Positions 22,915 through 43,198 of a DNA stretch of 64,000 bases are shown piece after piece. The notes under the pieces are model-generated. The model was given only the letters and a program-made list of their open reading frames with translations. It ran no database searches and was not told the origin of the DNA. The translations under genes were made by a program, and so were the position numbers. Position 1 is the first letter of the stretch. Every line of letters starts with the position of its first letter. This DNA is from Mesostigma viride (taxonomy: Eukaryota > Streptophyta > Mesostigmatophyceae > Mesostigmatales > Mesostigmataceae), in contig RPFO01000050.1 of assembly GCA_009746045.1 (NCBI GenBank), forward strand, positions 3,925,949-3,989,948. The letters run 5' to 3'.

Positions 22915-23590
22915 GGCGTCGCCAAGAATCAACGTTTCACTGACTGTGCAACAATTCCAGCTGGTGTGCAGGAAGGCGAGGCGTATTTTACGGGGACAAA
23001 CAGACCGAGGATGACGCAGGCGCACAACAGATATTTTTCGAAGAGTCATGATCAGCGCGGGCCCGCTGGCGCTGTCACTTTTTGGCGGAAAAAGCGAGGG
23101 GCGCGCCGCGACGCGCGAGTCGTCGGCGGGCTGACCCTTGCGTGGGACGGGGACAGCTTTCAGGCTTTCAGTCCCTCAGGGAAGCCAGAAATGAACACAG
23201 GCCTGGGTACTCCCGGGTGCCGTATTTTGTCGCCGTCATGCCCGCCTTTTCCGGTTGAGTAGCGGGCAAGCGATGCGACGATCCTACTCGCTTTGCCTGG
23301 AGGGTGGGGGACGGCAACCTGTCGGGCATGGGCGGCCATGAATCCATGACGCTGGAGTGTGCATGCATACAACGGCATTATCTATGACGTCGCCCTCCCC
23401 ATAAGATTTACCACTGAATGCCATTTCAGTTCAGTTTCCCAGCAAGAGGAAAGAAAAGGGTTAAGTTTTGCTTGGCGTCATGGAGTGTAAGTGTTGCCCC
23501 GTTAGTAGCAGCGTGCTAGCTCTCCATAGCCGGTGGGGATGAGGGCGGGGTCAGGCTGACGAATTGCATCAGGCTCTTGCCGGGCTAGAA
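22915..23590. promoter_or_regulatory. Divergent promoter region, FabZ / DYRK kinase
   Basis: 676 bp between two divergent start codons, with no exon or repeat recognised. By position it should contain both promoters and 5' UTRs. I see no specific motif that I would name. Confidence 0.5.
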
Positions 23591-32427
<8,837 letters not shown>

Positions 32428-34368
32428 TGCCGGCAAGCGTCACGCTACTGGTGCCCACAGCGGTCAAGAATCCCTAGTCGTCGTTTTTCAAGTGATGCCA
32501 GCAAGTGGCCGGCATCCTTAGTCGTCCTTTCTCAGTGTCATGCCGTCCAACACCGTGCCGCGGATGCCCTCCATAGTCATCGGCAATGGCTTCTAGTCCT
32601 CGAGTGGTGACCACAAGCGGACAACGTTGCCATTGTTGCAGACGGTCGTACAGGACGGTGGTGAGCATGGTACAACATAGAGTGTTCTGATGTATGGAGG
32701 CGGATCCGCAGATGCGATGCTACCCCTGCGCTGCTACTGGTGTGCGCTGCAGGTAGGTGGTCACATGACGACTGCGGCTTGCAAAAGCTGTTGTAGTCCG
32801 ATCTTTTGTGCGGCATCAGCCGCTGGTGCCGGCCAGAACGCCGCACGTGATGGATATTCCACGAATGATGGATATGCCATGTACGAGATTGACCACGCTG
32901 TCACTGGCATGATACGTCAAAGGTGTGCCGAGAGCCGGGGATGAAGCATCTCAGCCCACGGCTCTTCGAGGGGGGGCCTATGCAAGGAGTCCCGCATGGG
33001 GTTTGGCGGCGGGTGGGCGCTGCGGGTATTCCCATGCACCCCGTGCGGTGATGCCCCATGTGGTTGGGAAATCCCATGCAGGCGTTGGGTTGGGTGATGC
33101 GGGCGCGGGTGACCTTATGCTGGCGTCGGTACGGTGTCCCTCCTGAGCCACCGGTTGCCGCCACCATGCCGCCGCCATGTCAGCGTGTTGCATTGTGTTA
33201 CAACGCGCAGCGTGTGTACCGGATGCCGGAAGGGTCGCTGTACCAAGGGTGGCGCATCGAATACTGATGTCAAAAACGCCGGTTTGATTATGGTGGGTCG
33301 CGGCCGGCGTGCTGCGAACATTACCCACCGCCTCGTGGCGGCCATTCCACAATCGAGGATGCTGTCGCCTCGTGGCGGTTACCGCGCACGGTGGTCCACA
33401 TTATGGTACCGCTGTGGTTTAAAGGCTGCGTTGTGACAGCGGCAACGAGGGGCCATCGAAAATATGTGGCGTGCACTAACTACCGCCACATTCATGGTGT
33501 GGGGGTCTAACAACGAGACAACTGGCACAGGCTTGGGAGTCGGTTGCTGAGGTGGCGCGCTCATAGCTTTAAGTGGGCCCAGTGTGGCACCTTCGAAACG
33601 CTCTAAGTGTGCTGCAGTACTAGGCTCTTTCTGTCAGTGTCTCCTACTGTGTTCTGGCCGTGGGCCGATAGGGCTGCCCATCTTTATCTGGTTGCGAGAG
33701 GTTGGGCCACGTTTGGTTTTTTGGCCAGTGCAACATGGGCCCTTGATTCCTGGGGCTGCCAAACTCACTGCAACGCAGGGAATACCTCTGCTGGGTGATC
33801 TTGGGTGCCTCGCCTATAGCAACGGACTCGGTTGTCATCATAGTAAAAACTGGCAATATTCTTCCTTGTCGTTCCTAAGCTGATGGGTTCATTAGTCCCT
33901 AAGGTTTGAGTGTGTACTGCGGCAAGGGGGGTAGCACGGGCCTCACCAGGGGACCATAGGAGTGCAGGCGGGAGGGCGATAATCAGCAGTGCACACTGGG
34001 TGCAGAAGCATTTTTGGCAGGTTCACAGAGCCTTGTAATATACATATCAGGAGGAAACTGCGTCAGACAATTGTGGGAGGATGGTCGGCACACCTAGCCC
34101 ACCTGGATATTCCAGGTGCGATTCAAGGATGGATTATGTTACGTGGCAGTGCGCCCCCTGTGCACCGTATGCAAATAATAGAGGCAGTTCATACTGTTTT
34201 GGCTGGGAAACCCTGACATTGGTGGCTTTTGGGAGACTGCCTCCAGAAAATCGTTGGCTGCGTCTTGCTTCGTCTGCGTATTTTGTGGTACAAATGGCAT
34301 TCACCAGCTTTCATGGTATTCTTTTGTATCTCGTGTGCAGCCACGTATTGCATAATAGTTATTGAATA
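32428..34368. other. Kinase 3' flank, no gene recognised
   Basis: The first 200 bp after the kinase stop carry degenerate repeats of GTCGTC and GATGCC motifs. From 32,700 to 34,368 I see short frames but no domain, exon structure, RNA gene or element end. Confidence 0.45.
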
Positions 34369-34455
34369 GAGAACCTGATCTTAATTAAGGGGAGGGGACA
34401 TGCCTAAAGGGCACTTTTCTGGAAACCATACCTATGCATGTGCAAAAAATCCAAT

Positions 34456-34522
34456 GATGGCTCGAGCTACCATGGTCCGGATTCTCCCGATTTCTGGCCT
34501 GCGCTGGTTGTCTCTTTGATAT
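34456..34522 (+). repeat. Dispersed repeat, copy 5
   Basis: Core copy (GGCTCGAGCTACCATGGTCC and following block), about 70 bp inside the left TIR of the 6.9-kb element. Confidence 0.85.
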
Positions 34523-35457
34523 TAGATTGGTTGAATATAGTTCGTTTTCGGCTAGGAGGCGTGGCCTTTGCATGACGGGCAAGAGGATTTCAGCCGTGGG
34601 CAACCAAGCACACATGTCGTCGGGCTAGTCCGACGAGTGCGCACGTGAACCGGCACTCCCGGTCACACACGACACCATAGAGATAGTCAGCTGCACCGCC
34701 TCATGTCGGCGAAACCCATAGTTCCATCGGAATCGTTTCAGCGGCCGGCATTTCCTCTCCGCGTTTCCTCAACCTCGTTTTCAGGATCATACTCATCGTT
34801 CCTGCATTTTCCTCTTCCACGCAGGTTGTGGCTTTTTTGAAAGCCACGAATGTACCCGGGGATGGGACGCTTCGGCTGCCTCAATGCCTACACATTCAAT
34901 ACGATGTCCCCCTCTCACCTTCCTCCATCATTCCGCTCACATTGCACTACGTGTCTGTGTTTTGTTCTTTTTCTTGTTCTCGTTTGTTTTGCTGTTCTTG
35001 TCCTTTTTCTTTTACTTTTACTGAGGGAGCTAGGCTGGGCTGCGCGCTGTGTGTGCTACTCTCGTGTTTTTCTGTGGGCACTTGAGAGACTAACCAAGGA
35101 TCGGGCCCCCCACACGGCAATATCAGCCTTTGCTTTTGTTTACCCTCCCATATCTCTTTACAAACGCCAAAAAAACACAAAGGCAGGAGCACGGTGACTC
35201 ATCTGGAACATGAAGAAGGGAAATCTTTTCGTTACAGGAAAGAGGTGTCAAGTATGACAATTGGAAGGCCCCCCCACTGGGAATCCACATGTTCCGAGTC
35301 CATTCAGCTGTGTTGTTAGCCACATCCTGCCCCGGGGAGATGCATCATGGACCACCGCTATCGCGTAACGGGTGTTACGCAGTGAATATTGACTTACCTC
35401 AATATGCTCCGCTCTGGTTCTGTTTGATGTCTTAGCTCTCAGTGCATCTGAATCATC

Positions 35458-38400
35458 ATGAAACACCTTATGACTTTCTGGCATGCTCTTACCCTCCACA
35501 GAATACGGCAATCCAGTGGCATTGATTACCGGAAGTACACTGCTATTTCTCGGCAGTTCCCCTATCGTATCTCCTCACAGGCATGGCGGAAGCGTTGTCG
35601 CATCAACACGCGCCATAACCATCACTGCAAGGATGACCATACTCTACGTCGCCTCCGGCGCTTACAGCGCACGCATTTGTCGCTTACCAACTCCACTCGC
35701 CCACACCCCGTAAGCACCCATCGCGTCATTTATGCCATTTACAACCGCAGGTACCCTCAGCGTATCTACGTTGGCCAGACGCAACGGGATGCCTGGACGC
35801 GTTTTCAGGAACATGTCCGAGCGGCACGCCGCCTTCATATTGGCCGCCCTGCCGCCAACGACGACACCCCCCTACATGGCGCCATGGCCCAATACGGGTG
35901 GTGGGATTGGCGAGTCGTCCCCTTGGAACATGTCCCCGGCACCTTTACCGGCGCCGCTTTTCGCAAAGCCGCAGGGCATCGGGAAACGTTTTGGAAACGA
36001 ATGTTACATGCATTTCTGCCCCACGGTTTTTGCATTGAAGGCAAGAGTTTCAAAGCTCGGTCTCGCCGCCGCCCGCCTCCCCTCCGTCCCCGCCCTCTTA
36101 TGTTCATCCGTGCCTGGCGTCTGAAGCACAATCTCCACCCATATCGCCCCTATCCCCCCAGCGTCACCCCGGCCCCTCCACCTTCCACACATGTGTCCAC
36201 CGATCCTTCCCTTTACTCCACCAGTCTCCGCTGCTTACGTCACATGTCTCGGCTTATGCAACGCGGCAACTTTCATGCATCCTATCTCGAAGCCTGCAGC
36301 TTGAAGAAGCTTACCAGCTTACACATTGCCGTCGGGTCGTGCTCCCCAGCTGATCTGCAAGTCCCCCGCTCCCATGCCACTAGTCTGCGAGGCCTTCTCT
36401 CACGTATCATTCGGCACCGTGTCAATGGGAATGCAGATGCACTGCGTCCGCGCCGTTTGCTGATCTCACCTTTCATTCATGCTGCGATGGATGAGCTGTG
36501 TTTGCCACACATTCTGCATTTGCCGCAAGTGCAGGCTGCGATGCCGCTCGTGGTGCGCAACACTTTCGGCACTCCCATTGCTGCCTGGCATTACTCTCCC
36601 ACCTTGGGACAAATGGTTTTCAGCAACGGGAAGGTCAGCCGCGATACAACGCCCACCGAGCTGGCCACCATCTTGGCAGGGCCCTGCCCCTGCCAACAAC
36701 AACGGTATTTCAAGTACCTTGATCCCACCTCACAGCACGTCATGACCGCTGACCTCAGCATCCTGCCGAGCCACACGCTTGTAGACCTTTTTGCCAAAGG
36801 CACCAAGTTTCGGCCGTGGGTCCAGCGCACGTGTGCCAAAGAGGTGAATGCACTGCTCTCCACATCACTGCGCAAATTTTGCAATGCCATGAGCACGGAC
36901 CTACAGCTTGCTCCCCTTGCCATGGAACCGTGGTTTCGCGCCGTCATTCACGAATGCAATGCACGTCTCACCAGGCTTGATTACCGTCTCCAGCAGGTCC
37001 ACCGCACCACCTGGCTCAACACCACAGATAAAGCACTTCTTGACCACTTCAAGCAGGACTTTATCATCACGTGTGTTGACAAGAGTGCCAACAACTTTGC
37101 TTTCATATGCAAGAAGCACTACCTTGCTACTTTGCAACACGAGTTGGCGTCCAGCCCTACCTATGTTCAGCGTGCACAGTCCACCGCCAGTATCACCGCT
37201 GCTCATCGGGCTTTTCTGCACAGCCAAAACATTTTTGCTCGGGCATTCCTTAAGCGGCAGCGACGCGCCACCACCACTACGTTCCCATATCTGTATCTCA
37301 CTCTTAAGCTGCACAAAACTCCTGTTGCTTTGCGCACCATTGCTGCGTCGCATTCAGCCCCACTGATGCCTCTCTCGAAACTCATCTGCCATGCTTTGAA
37401 TGCTCTTCTCCCCGAAGCCAATGCATTATGGGTGGAGGTGCTGTCGAATGCCGGGTATGAATGCGCTGGTAGTTGGATCGTCATAGACTCAGCCCAAGTA
37501 CGCCTACGCCTTGCCGCCCTTAGCCGTTCTAAGACAGCAGCAGAGAAACGTATACCTATGCCCATAGCCACCTATGATTTCACCACTCTATATACCACAC
37601 TAGATTTGCACGATTTGAAAGCTCGTTTAGATAGCCTCCTTACTCGTCTGTATGCACGTAGGCCTCACGGGCGCAACCACCTGCACGTGCGTGTTTCTCA
37701 GACCAAGCCCACGGCAACGTGGCTCTCAGGGATCGCGGCAGGTGCTATCGTGCGGGATGGTTATAATTATATTATCACGAAGGCTGACCTTGTCCATTGG
37801 ATCTCTTATCTTGTTGATAACACCTTCATCTGTTTTGCGGGCAATGTATACCAACAAGCTATCGGCATCCCTATGGGCACTAACTGTGCCGGGCTCCTTG
37901 CAAACCTCTATCTATACACTTATGAGCTTGCATTCATGGAGAATCTCATTGCCTCAAACGATGATGTTCTCATCAGGCGTTTTATCCATACATGTCGATA
38001 CATTGATGATGTCATCGCTTTCGACAACCCTGATTTCGCAACCCATTTGTATATCACCGCTGGTCTGCCTGGCATCTACCCGCAAGCGTCCCTCACATTA
38101 AAGCTCACGTCGGAGGATACTCATTGCAATTACCTCGATCTTAACATTACCCATAACAAGAAGGGCTGGCGTACGGCTATCTATGATAAGCGCAAGGATC
38201 CTAAATACCAGCAAATTCCTTTTATTCGTTACCCCGATATTCACAGTCTCCTTTCCCACACAGCAAAATATGGTGTTGTTCTTTCTCAGTTACATCGTTT
38301 TTCCCGTCTTTGTTCTTATCGTGTTGATTTCATCACGACTCTTGTTGAACTCTTGCAGCGTTTATTGGTCAAAGACTATGACCGAGCCATTATGCTCCGT

Positions 38401-38514
38401 CAAGTCCGATGTTTTTTGCAACGTCACCCACATCTGTTCGGTGCTGCCCCTTGGCACAAGCTCTACAAACAGGTCGTGGACCGGCTGGATCGCATAGTAT
38501 CTCCGCACATCTGA
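35458..38514 (+). CDS. Permuted Penelope-like retroelement protein: GIY-YIG + RT
   Basis: Intact 1018-aa frame of a Penelope-like element with the endonuclease in front of the RT, as in the Chlamys group of green algae. A Cys/His cluster (CRINTRHNHHC) lies near residues 45-60. From about 90 comes a GIY-YIG nuclease: VIYAIYNRRYPQRIYVGQT, Arg in RFQEHV, and Glu in HRETFWKRML. RT motifs follow: DKSANNFAFICKKHY, LTLKLHKTP, motif A YDFTTLYTTLDL, motif B AIGIPMGTNCAGLLANLYLY, motif C CRYIDDVIAF (YIDD near 847), NYLDLNI and YDKRKDPKYQQIPFIRYP. The key metal-binding Asp residues are present. The absence of stops suggests a recent insertion. ATG 35458 opens the frame; a later start is possible. Confidence 0.9.
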   Translation: MKHLMTFWHALTLHRIRQSSGIDYRKYTAISRQFPYRISSQAWRKRCRINTRHNHHCKDDHTLRRLRRLQRTHLSLTNSTRPHPVSTHRVIYAIYNRRYPQRIYVGQTQRDAWTRFQEHVRAARRLHIGRPAANDDTPLHGAMAQYGWWDWRVVPLEHVPGTFTGAAFRKAAGHRETFWKRMLHAFLPHGFCIEGKSFKARSRRRPPPLRPRPLMFIRAWRLKHNLHPYRPYPPSVTPAPPPSTHVSTDPSLYSTSLRCLRHMSRLMQRGNFHASYLEACSLKKLTSLHIAVGSCSPADLQVPRSHATSLRGLLSRIIRHRVNGNADALRPRRLLISPFIHAAMDELCLPHILHLPQVQAAMPLVVRNTFGTPIAAWHYSPTLGQMVFSNGKVSRDTTPTELATILAGPCPCQQQRYFKYLDPTSQHVMTADLSILPSHTLVDLFAKGTKFRPWVQRTCAKEVNALLSTSLRKFCNAMSTDLQLAPLAMEPWFRAVIHECNARLTRLDYRLQQVHRTTWLNTTDKALLDHFKQDFIITCVDKSANNFAFICKKHYLATLQHELASSPTYVQRAQSTASITAAHRAFLHSQNIFARAFLKRQRRATTTTFPYLYLTLKLHKTPVALRTIAASHSAPLMPLSKLICHALNALLPEANALWVEVLSNAGYECAGSWIVIDSAQVRLRLAALSRSKTAAEKRIPMPIATYDFTTLYTTLDLHDLKARLDSLLTRLYARRPHGRNHLHVRVSQTKPTATWLSGIAAGAIVRDGYNYIITKADLVHWISYLVDNTFICFAGNVYQQAIGIPMGTNCAGLLANLYLYTYELAFMENLIASNDDVLIRRFIHTCRYIDDVIAFDNPDFATHLYITAGLPGIYPQASLTLKLTSEDTHCNYLDLNITHNKKGWRTAIYDKRKDPKYQQIPFIRYPDIHSLLSHTAKYGVVLSQLHRFSRLCSYRVDFITTLVELLQRLLVKDYDRAIMLRQVRCFLQRHPHLFGAAPWHKLYKQVVDRLDRIVSPHI

Positions 38515-41240
38515 ACCCTGTGATGCCAGATCTCCTTTGCGGCCGTTCCGAGCTTGGCACTGGATTCGTTGTCCACATCGTCGCGTCGCTGCCGCAACAC
38601 GATGTTTTCTGGCATCCGCGGGCTTTTGGTTCCCGCCGCACATTTGAAAGTGCTGTCCTCCGGCTTTTTGCCTTTGCACCGTGTGCAGTTCTTGGACGTT
38701 TGGAATCATGGCATGGCTAACGTGATGACTGACTAGCTAGACCTTTTCAGGTGTTTTTCCATTTGCGGGTATTTCCTCGTAAATGGTGGGAGAGCGATCG
38801 CAGCAATGGTGCTCACCACTAGACACTCCCGGCCAGTTAGGCTAGAAACACACGCCCTGATCAAGCATGCTGTTTCCGGCCCCACCGTCTAGGTCATCTA
38901 GTCGCTCCACACGTAAGCCAGCCATAATTTCAATGCACAAGGATACACATTTCCATCACCATTCATCTTCATCATCCTGAACGACTCGAAAACGCGGAAA
39001 AGATAACGGCAGGCTCGAGCTACCATGGTCCGGATTCTCCCGATTTCTGGCCTGCGCTGGTTGTCTCTTTGATGATTGGGGACCATAAATATGATTAAAA
39101 AAAAATTTTCCAGCCACTTGGGGGGGGTACTAGCCCCCACCATACACCGGTAACGCGCTAAAAATAGAAAAAGACGCTATTTTAGTCACATTTTCCCTAG
39201 GACAATGGGCAAACATATTGGGACCAAATCATATATTCCCGCATAGTTCCCCCACTTTTGAGAAATTCTACCTAATTGGGACCAAGAAATAAGAATGTTT
39301 ACTCACGTTGATGGATTTCCCGCAAAACAGGTACTTTTTTAATCCAAAAAAAAAAAATCAAATCATAAACACATCATATCATGCTCCACCATATATTCCC
39401 AAATATTACAGGTGGGGGGACATGCAGCCCCAAATTTTCAGGTCATTCTGACGAGCGCAGCTCTAGTTGATGGATTTCCTAGGTAGCCACCTGTGACGAA
39501 GCTAAGGGAGGTTTCTTAGTGTATCTTACACCATAAACACCCCTTTATCCATCCAAACCATGCAAAAACTGGCCAAACCACATGCTGCCAACCTCTGCAC
39601 ATACGGTACCTCCTATGTTCAAGGTTTGACGCCATTCTGACAAGAACTGCCCAAGTTACAACCATTCCAAGACGGCCACCCATGTAGACTCTACAAGGAA
39701 ATTAGAGTAACCATTCAGCCACACTAGCACCTCCTTCTTCATCAAGGACATCTGCAAACTGACCAAAGCACACATAATTAACTCTTGCACGCTGACGGCA
39801 ACGCATGCTCAACGTGGGGGGTCATTGTGACAAGAACTACTCAAGTTGATGGGTTTCCTATATGACCACCTGACAAGGCGCTAAGGACCACTCAGTAAGT
39901 TAGTAACCCCACAGTGCCACTTCGTATGCCATCCAACATGCACCAAAACCATGCTGAGTATGTTTACAATGTACGAAGGGGTGGCCACGCACCTCATATG
40001 TCTTCATCATCCCTCCAGCATGGCCAGCCTTGTAAATATGTTCATAGCCTTGACGATGGTAGCCCTAATATGCCTAAGCAGCATTTCCTATGTTTCTCCT
40101 AGGTTAGAGTGTAAGGTTGATGACAACCAAGCTAATCAACTCAACAACACCTCCTAAACTGTCCTCCCCGGCATGGATGACAAACTGGGACTATGGAGGG
40201 CAAGGAACCAAGTAGGAACATGGTATATATAGCTTGCATGCAGTCATGCATGTCAACCATGGTTGGCTCAGCACATTGTAGTCTTGTCACATCATCATAA
40301 CAAAGGAAAGCTCAAACAACCATTGGTGACAGCTATCTACATGCAGTCACACAAATGCAATATCTCCAACATCATCATCACTAAAACACTTCCATCCCTG
40401 CACGATAAAATTCAAAGAAACTATTGGCGGCCCTTCAGCGCATGAGCGCTGTGATGCCGCTGCGAAGAGAGGGTGCGTCACTCTCACACAACAAGAAGCG
40501 TCCATACGCACAACATCCTTGCCGGAACACGTTTTATGAAATGCCTTATACCTTCCCGAAGAGCTATAGGCTGCGACTGAAGCGGCCCTGATCACGACAT
40601 CAACGAAAACAATCTAAAGCTGCCAGGTATTCGACAACACAACGGCAAGCGACGGCGAGATAGCTGGCGGAAACGGCCCAAAAAGAACGCAAAAAACCTC
40701 GAACGATGAGCTCATAGAAGAAAGCACTGATAGCAGATAACATTCGCGACAAACCTGTACCTCGCTCTCGTAAATCCCTCGCCCAGGCGCGCAACAACCG
40801 CCGTTCTTCCATGGACAGGTCAGACACGCACTGCGCAGGTCTGAACAATTACTTACCGATAATGGCCGAAAATCTGGCAAAAAGCACCAGCTCGGTTTAG
40901 AATTCGATGCAAAGGGTATTAACGCCTGCTTCACGGTCAAAACAACCCTAAAAACCGCGATTTTACTGCCGCTATCATGAATTCTATTTTATTCCGCGCG
41001 ACCAAAAAATTCAGATTACCCCCCATGCCGATGGCATAAAAAAACAACAGCGATATTGTAAACCAGCTGATTTCCGCCACAAACTAACATCATAAACTCA
41101 TCGTCTTTTAGATTCGAGTAAAATTTTTGCATTTCGCCTGCCCTAGGGTGGTAGTTTCGCCTGAACGCAGTCGCCATGGCCACTTCTGCAAGGGGTGCGC
41201 GCACCGTGCACGTGAAATTTATGACCTTCGGTACCGGCGC
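38515..41240. other. Right half of the 6.9-kb element, AT-rich, no gene recognised
   Basis: From about 39,100 the base composition becomes clearly more AT-rich than the rest of the window. It holds the long dispersed repeat copy 6 (38926-39070). Overlapping minus-strand frames at 40600-40940 resemble no family I know. A degenerate transposase remnant is possible but unsupported. Confidence 0.4.
38926..39070 (+). repeat. Dispersed repeat, long form, copy 6
   Basis: Long form with AATTTCAATGCACAAGG, CCATCACCATTCATC and the GCTCGAGC/CCATGG core; very close to copies 3 and 8. Confidence 0.88.
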
Positions 41241-41264
41241 GAATTTTTTGGCGCCAAAAAATTC
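41241..41264. promoter_or_regulatory. 24-bp perfect palindrome with E2F-like core
   Basis: The inner 18 bp are TTTTTTGGCGCCAAAAAA, flanked by GAA and TTC in perfect symmetry. TTTGGCGCCAAA is a textbook E2F/DP site. It lies just inside the right TIR of the 6.9-kb element, so it could equally be a transposase-related or cruciform-forming end. Confidence 0.5.
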
Positions 41265-41432
41265 GGGCATGTCCCGTCCCCTTAATTAATTAGTAACATA
41301 ACTCCGTTGGGAGTACATGAGAACCTGATCTGATTAAAACTTTTTCCTGAACTGGTCCACAACCTCGATTTTTCGGTTCCATGGCATCATCGATCCTTGG
41401 ATCGATCGTACGTACTACACATATCCACGGCT

Positions 41433-41917
41433 TCCCGGTCGGATTCATTTGCAGATCGCGTTTTCCGCGTTTTCCGCGGACCGGCACTGAACGCAAATGG
41501 TTTTCACCTTTGCGGAGTGCCAAATCAGAATATACGCTTGGCTGATCTCGATAGTACCGGCTACGCCCCCTTCTAATAAAGAAGGTTCCAGCCGTGTTCA
41601 GACCGTCTCACGTTGCGAGACTGAACAAGTCTCGCGTGCAGACACGTGTGTAGTACTCCTACACACACAGATCTCGAATGATTTATATATAGCTTGCATC
41701 ACTCCCCGGAAAGAAGAACTTTTGCGGATGACCGTAGGTGTATAAGTTGGCAATGCCCTAGGATCCGGAGACGTCCGTCCTATAGTCAGCGAAAGTTGGT
41801 GCGAGAGGTCCCCAGTTCGATTCCGGTCGGATTCATTTGCAGATCGCGTTTTCCGCGTTTTCCGCGGACCGGCACTGAACACAAATGGTTTTCACCTTTG
41901 CGGAGTGCCAAATCAGA
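41433..41917. mobile_element. SINE-like insertion with tRNA-related T-arm and 12-bp TSD
   Basis: Flanked by the direct repeat ATATCCACGGCT (41421-41432 and 41918-41929). It contains two roughly 100-bp near-identical copies (starting 41435 and 41823: CCGGTCGGATTCATTTGCAG, then CCGCGTTTTCCGCGG and CAAATGGTTTTCACC). The second is preceded by GGTCCCCAGTTCGATTCC, a good tRNA T-arm / Pol III B box. This reads as a dimeric tRNA-derived SINE whose first unit is 5'-truncated. A GTCTCACGTTGCGAGAC hairpin lies near 41606. Confidence 0.6.
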
Positions 41918-42069
41918 ATATCCACGGCTACACATAATCGATTCACCTCCATTCATTAATTTCCATATCATCCTAAGCGTGACTGCATGCCATTAATTAC
42001 AGTAGAGGACAGCTTAGATGAGGATTATATCAGGCTAGGAGGCAACCAAGATCAATGAGCATTATTTGC

Positions 42070-43198
42070 CCATTTGGTTTTGATTATATTCTCCTGGGCT
42101 ATCGGGGGTCCGCCCCCTTATTGCTGTCATCCGCAACCTGTATGAAGGGTCCACCACTTCGGTGCGCACTTCTTACGGGACCACACCACCATGCCCTTTA
42201 CAGAAGGGTGTGTGGCAGGGCTGCCGGCGTGCTGGACATCGCCCTACCTGTTCATTATTGTGGTCGAATACGTAATGATTCAGGCGCGCAAGCGATTTGC
42301 CCGCATCGTGGGTAGGGAACCAGGGGTGCAGGTTGCTAACCACTTCTCACTTCTGGCATGGCGGAGCGGAAACGGAGATTCGGCTGGCGGACGTCATCTA
42401 CGCAGACGACACCACCCTCTTCGAGGACACTGGGCACGTGCAGACGTGGCTTGACTGCCTGGCTATCGAGGCCCGTGCAGTGGGGCTTGAGGTCAGCAAG
42501 AAGACAGAGGCTCTCCAGCGATTGGCCTCACCCACCCACCGCCACCCCTCCTCCTTGACGGCTCTCGAGTCCTGTATCGCGGGACCGTGTCAAGCTGCTG
42601 GGCAGCCTGCTCCCCAGCTGCGAGGCTGATGTGGACCACGTACCGCATCTCCCTTGCCTGCCACGCGTTACGCCAATACCGGGCCCTGTGGCGCAAGCCC
42701 CTGGGCAAGATCGAGAAACAGGACCTGTTCAAGGTCCTTGTCCTTCCTGTTCTTACGTGTGGGGCCGAGACGTGGACCCTTACCGCCGACCTGGCCCGCA
42801 TGCAAGCGCTAGACGGCGCGGTCACCAACATGCTGCGATCCATTTTCAGAGTAGGATATGCTGCGCAAGTCCGCAATGAGGACCTGTACCTTCGCATGCC
42901 ATATATCACCAGCACCATTAGGCAGCGGCGCCTGCAGCTCGTATAGGGCACCTAGCTCGCACCAACCAGGTAGACACCTCCGTACGTGCCCCCCCCGCGG
43001 GACTGCGACCAGCCCAGCCTGGCCGCCACCTCCTGACGTGGGCCGGGCCCCGTGATGCTAGACGCCGCAAGGCCCGCACCTTCAAAGAACAGCTTAAGTA
43101 GAGGACATGGGGGGCCTAGGCCTCTCCGTTCGATTTGGAAGAATTAATGCTCCGTGACTCCCCAACGGGAGCACGAGTTTAATTATTTAATTTATTAA
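42070..43198 (+). mobile_element. LINE ORF2 C-terminal fragment, frameshifted
   Basis: Pieces in shifting frames: RT motif C in ADVIYADDTTLFEDTGHVQT (YADD), then the post-RT region VLPVLTCGAETWTLTADLAR with MLRSIFRVGYAAQVRNEDLY. The C terminus is shared with 18303-18739. It ends CTCCCCAACGGGAGCACGAG and TTTAATTATTTAATTT. It is the same family as 2470-3300 and supplies the same 3' end as the ORF1-only elements. It is broken by several frameshifts and not functional. Confidence 0.85.

Larger units (their letters stand above)
34389..41281. mobile_element. 6.9-kb TIR element at TTAA (piggyBac/Kolobok-like ends)
   Basis: The left end (GGGGAGGGGACATGCC, 34389) and right end (inverse of GGGGACGGGACATGCC, ending 41281) are 16-bp inverted repeats with one mismatch. 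Both are flanked by TTAATTAA (34381-34388 and 41282-41289). Outside them, GAGAACCTGATC at 34369-34380 and 41319-41330 is the target duplication of a 37-bp LINE 3' fragment (41282-41318 plus the left TTAATTAA). So the TIR element landed in that LINE's TTAATTAA tail. TTAA targeting suggests piggyBac or Kolobok. No transposase was recognised; the interior holds a Penelope-like ORF, dispersed repeats and an AT-richer half. Confidence 0.6.

Noticed and set aside
23564..23590. Upstream start of the kinase ORF
   Set aside because: The nine extra codons begin at a TTG, not an ATG. The first ATG is at 23591, directly before the LisH-like region.
34381..35457. Hammerhead ribozyme expected near Penelope-like elements
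   Set aside because: I looked for CTGATGA with a nearby GAAA core and found none. Only simple hairpins (for example GCGTAAC-GGGT-GTTACGC near 35364) are present.
41740..41860. Functional or permuted tRNA gene
   Set aside because: Only the T-arm is convincing; no matching acceptor stem, anticodon arm or downstream 5' half is present. A SINE head is the better reading.
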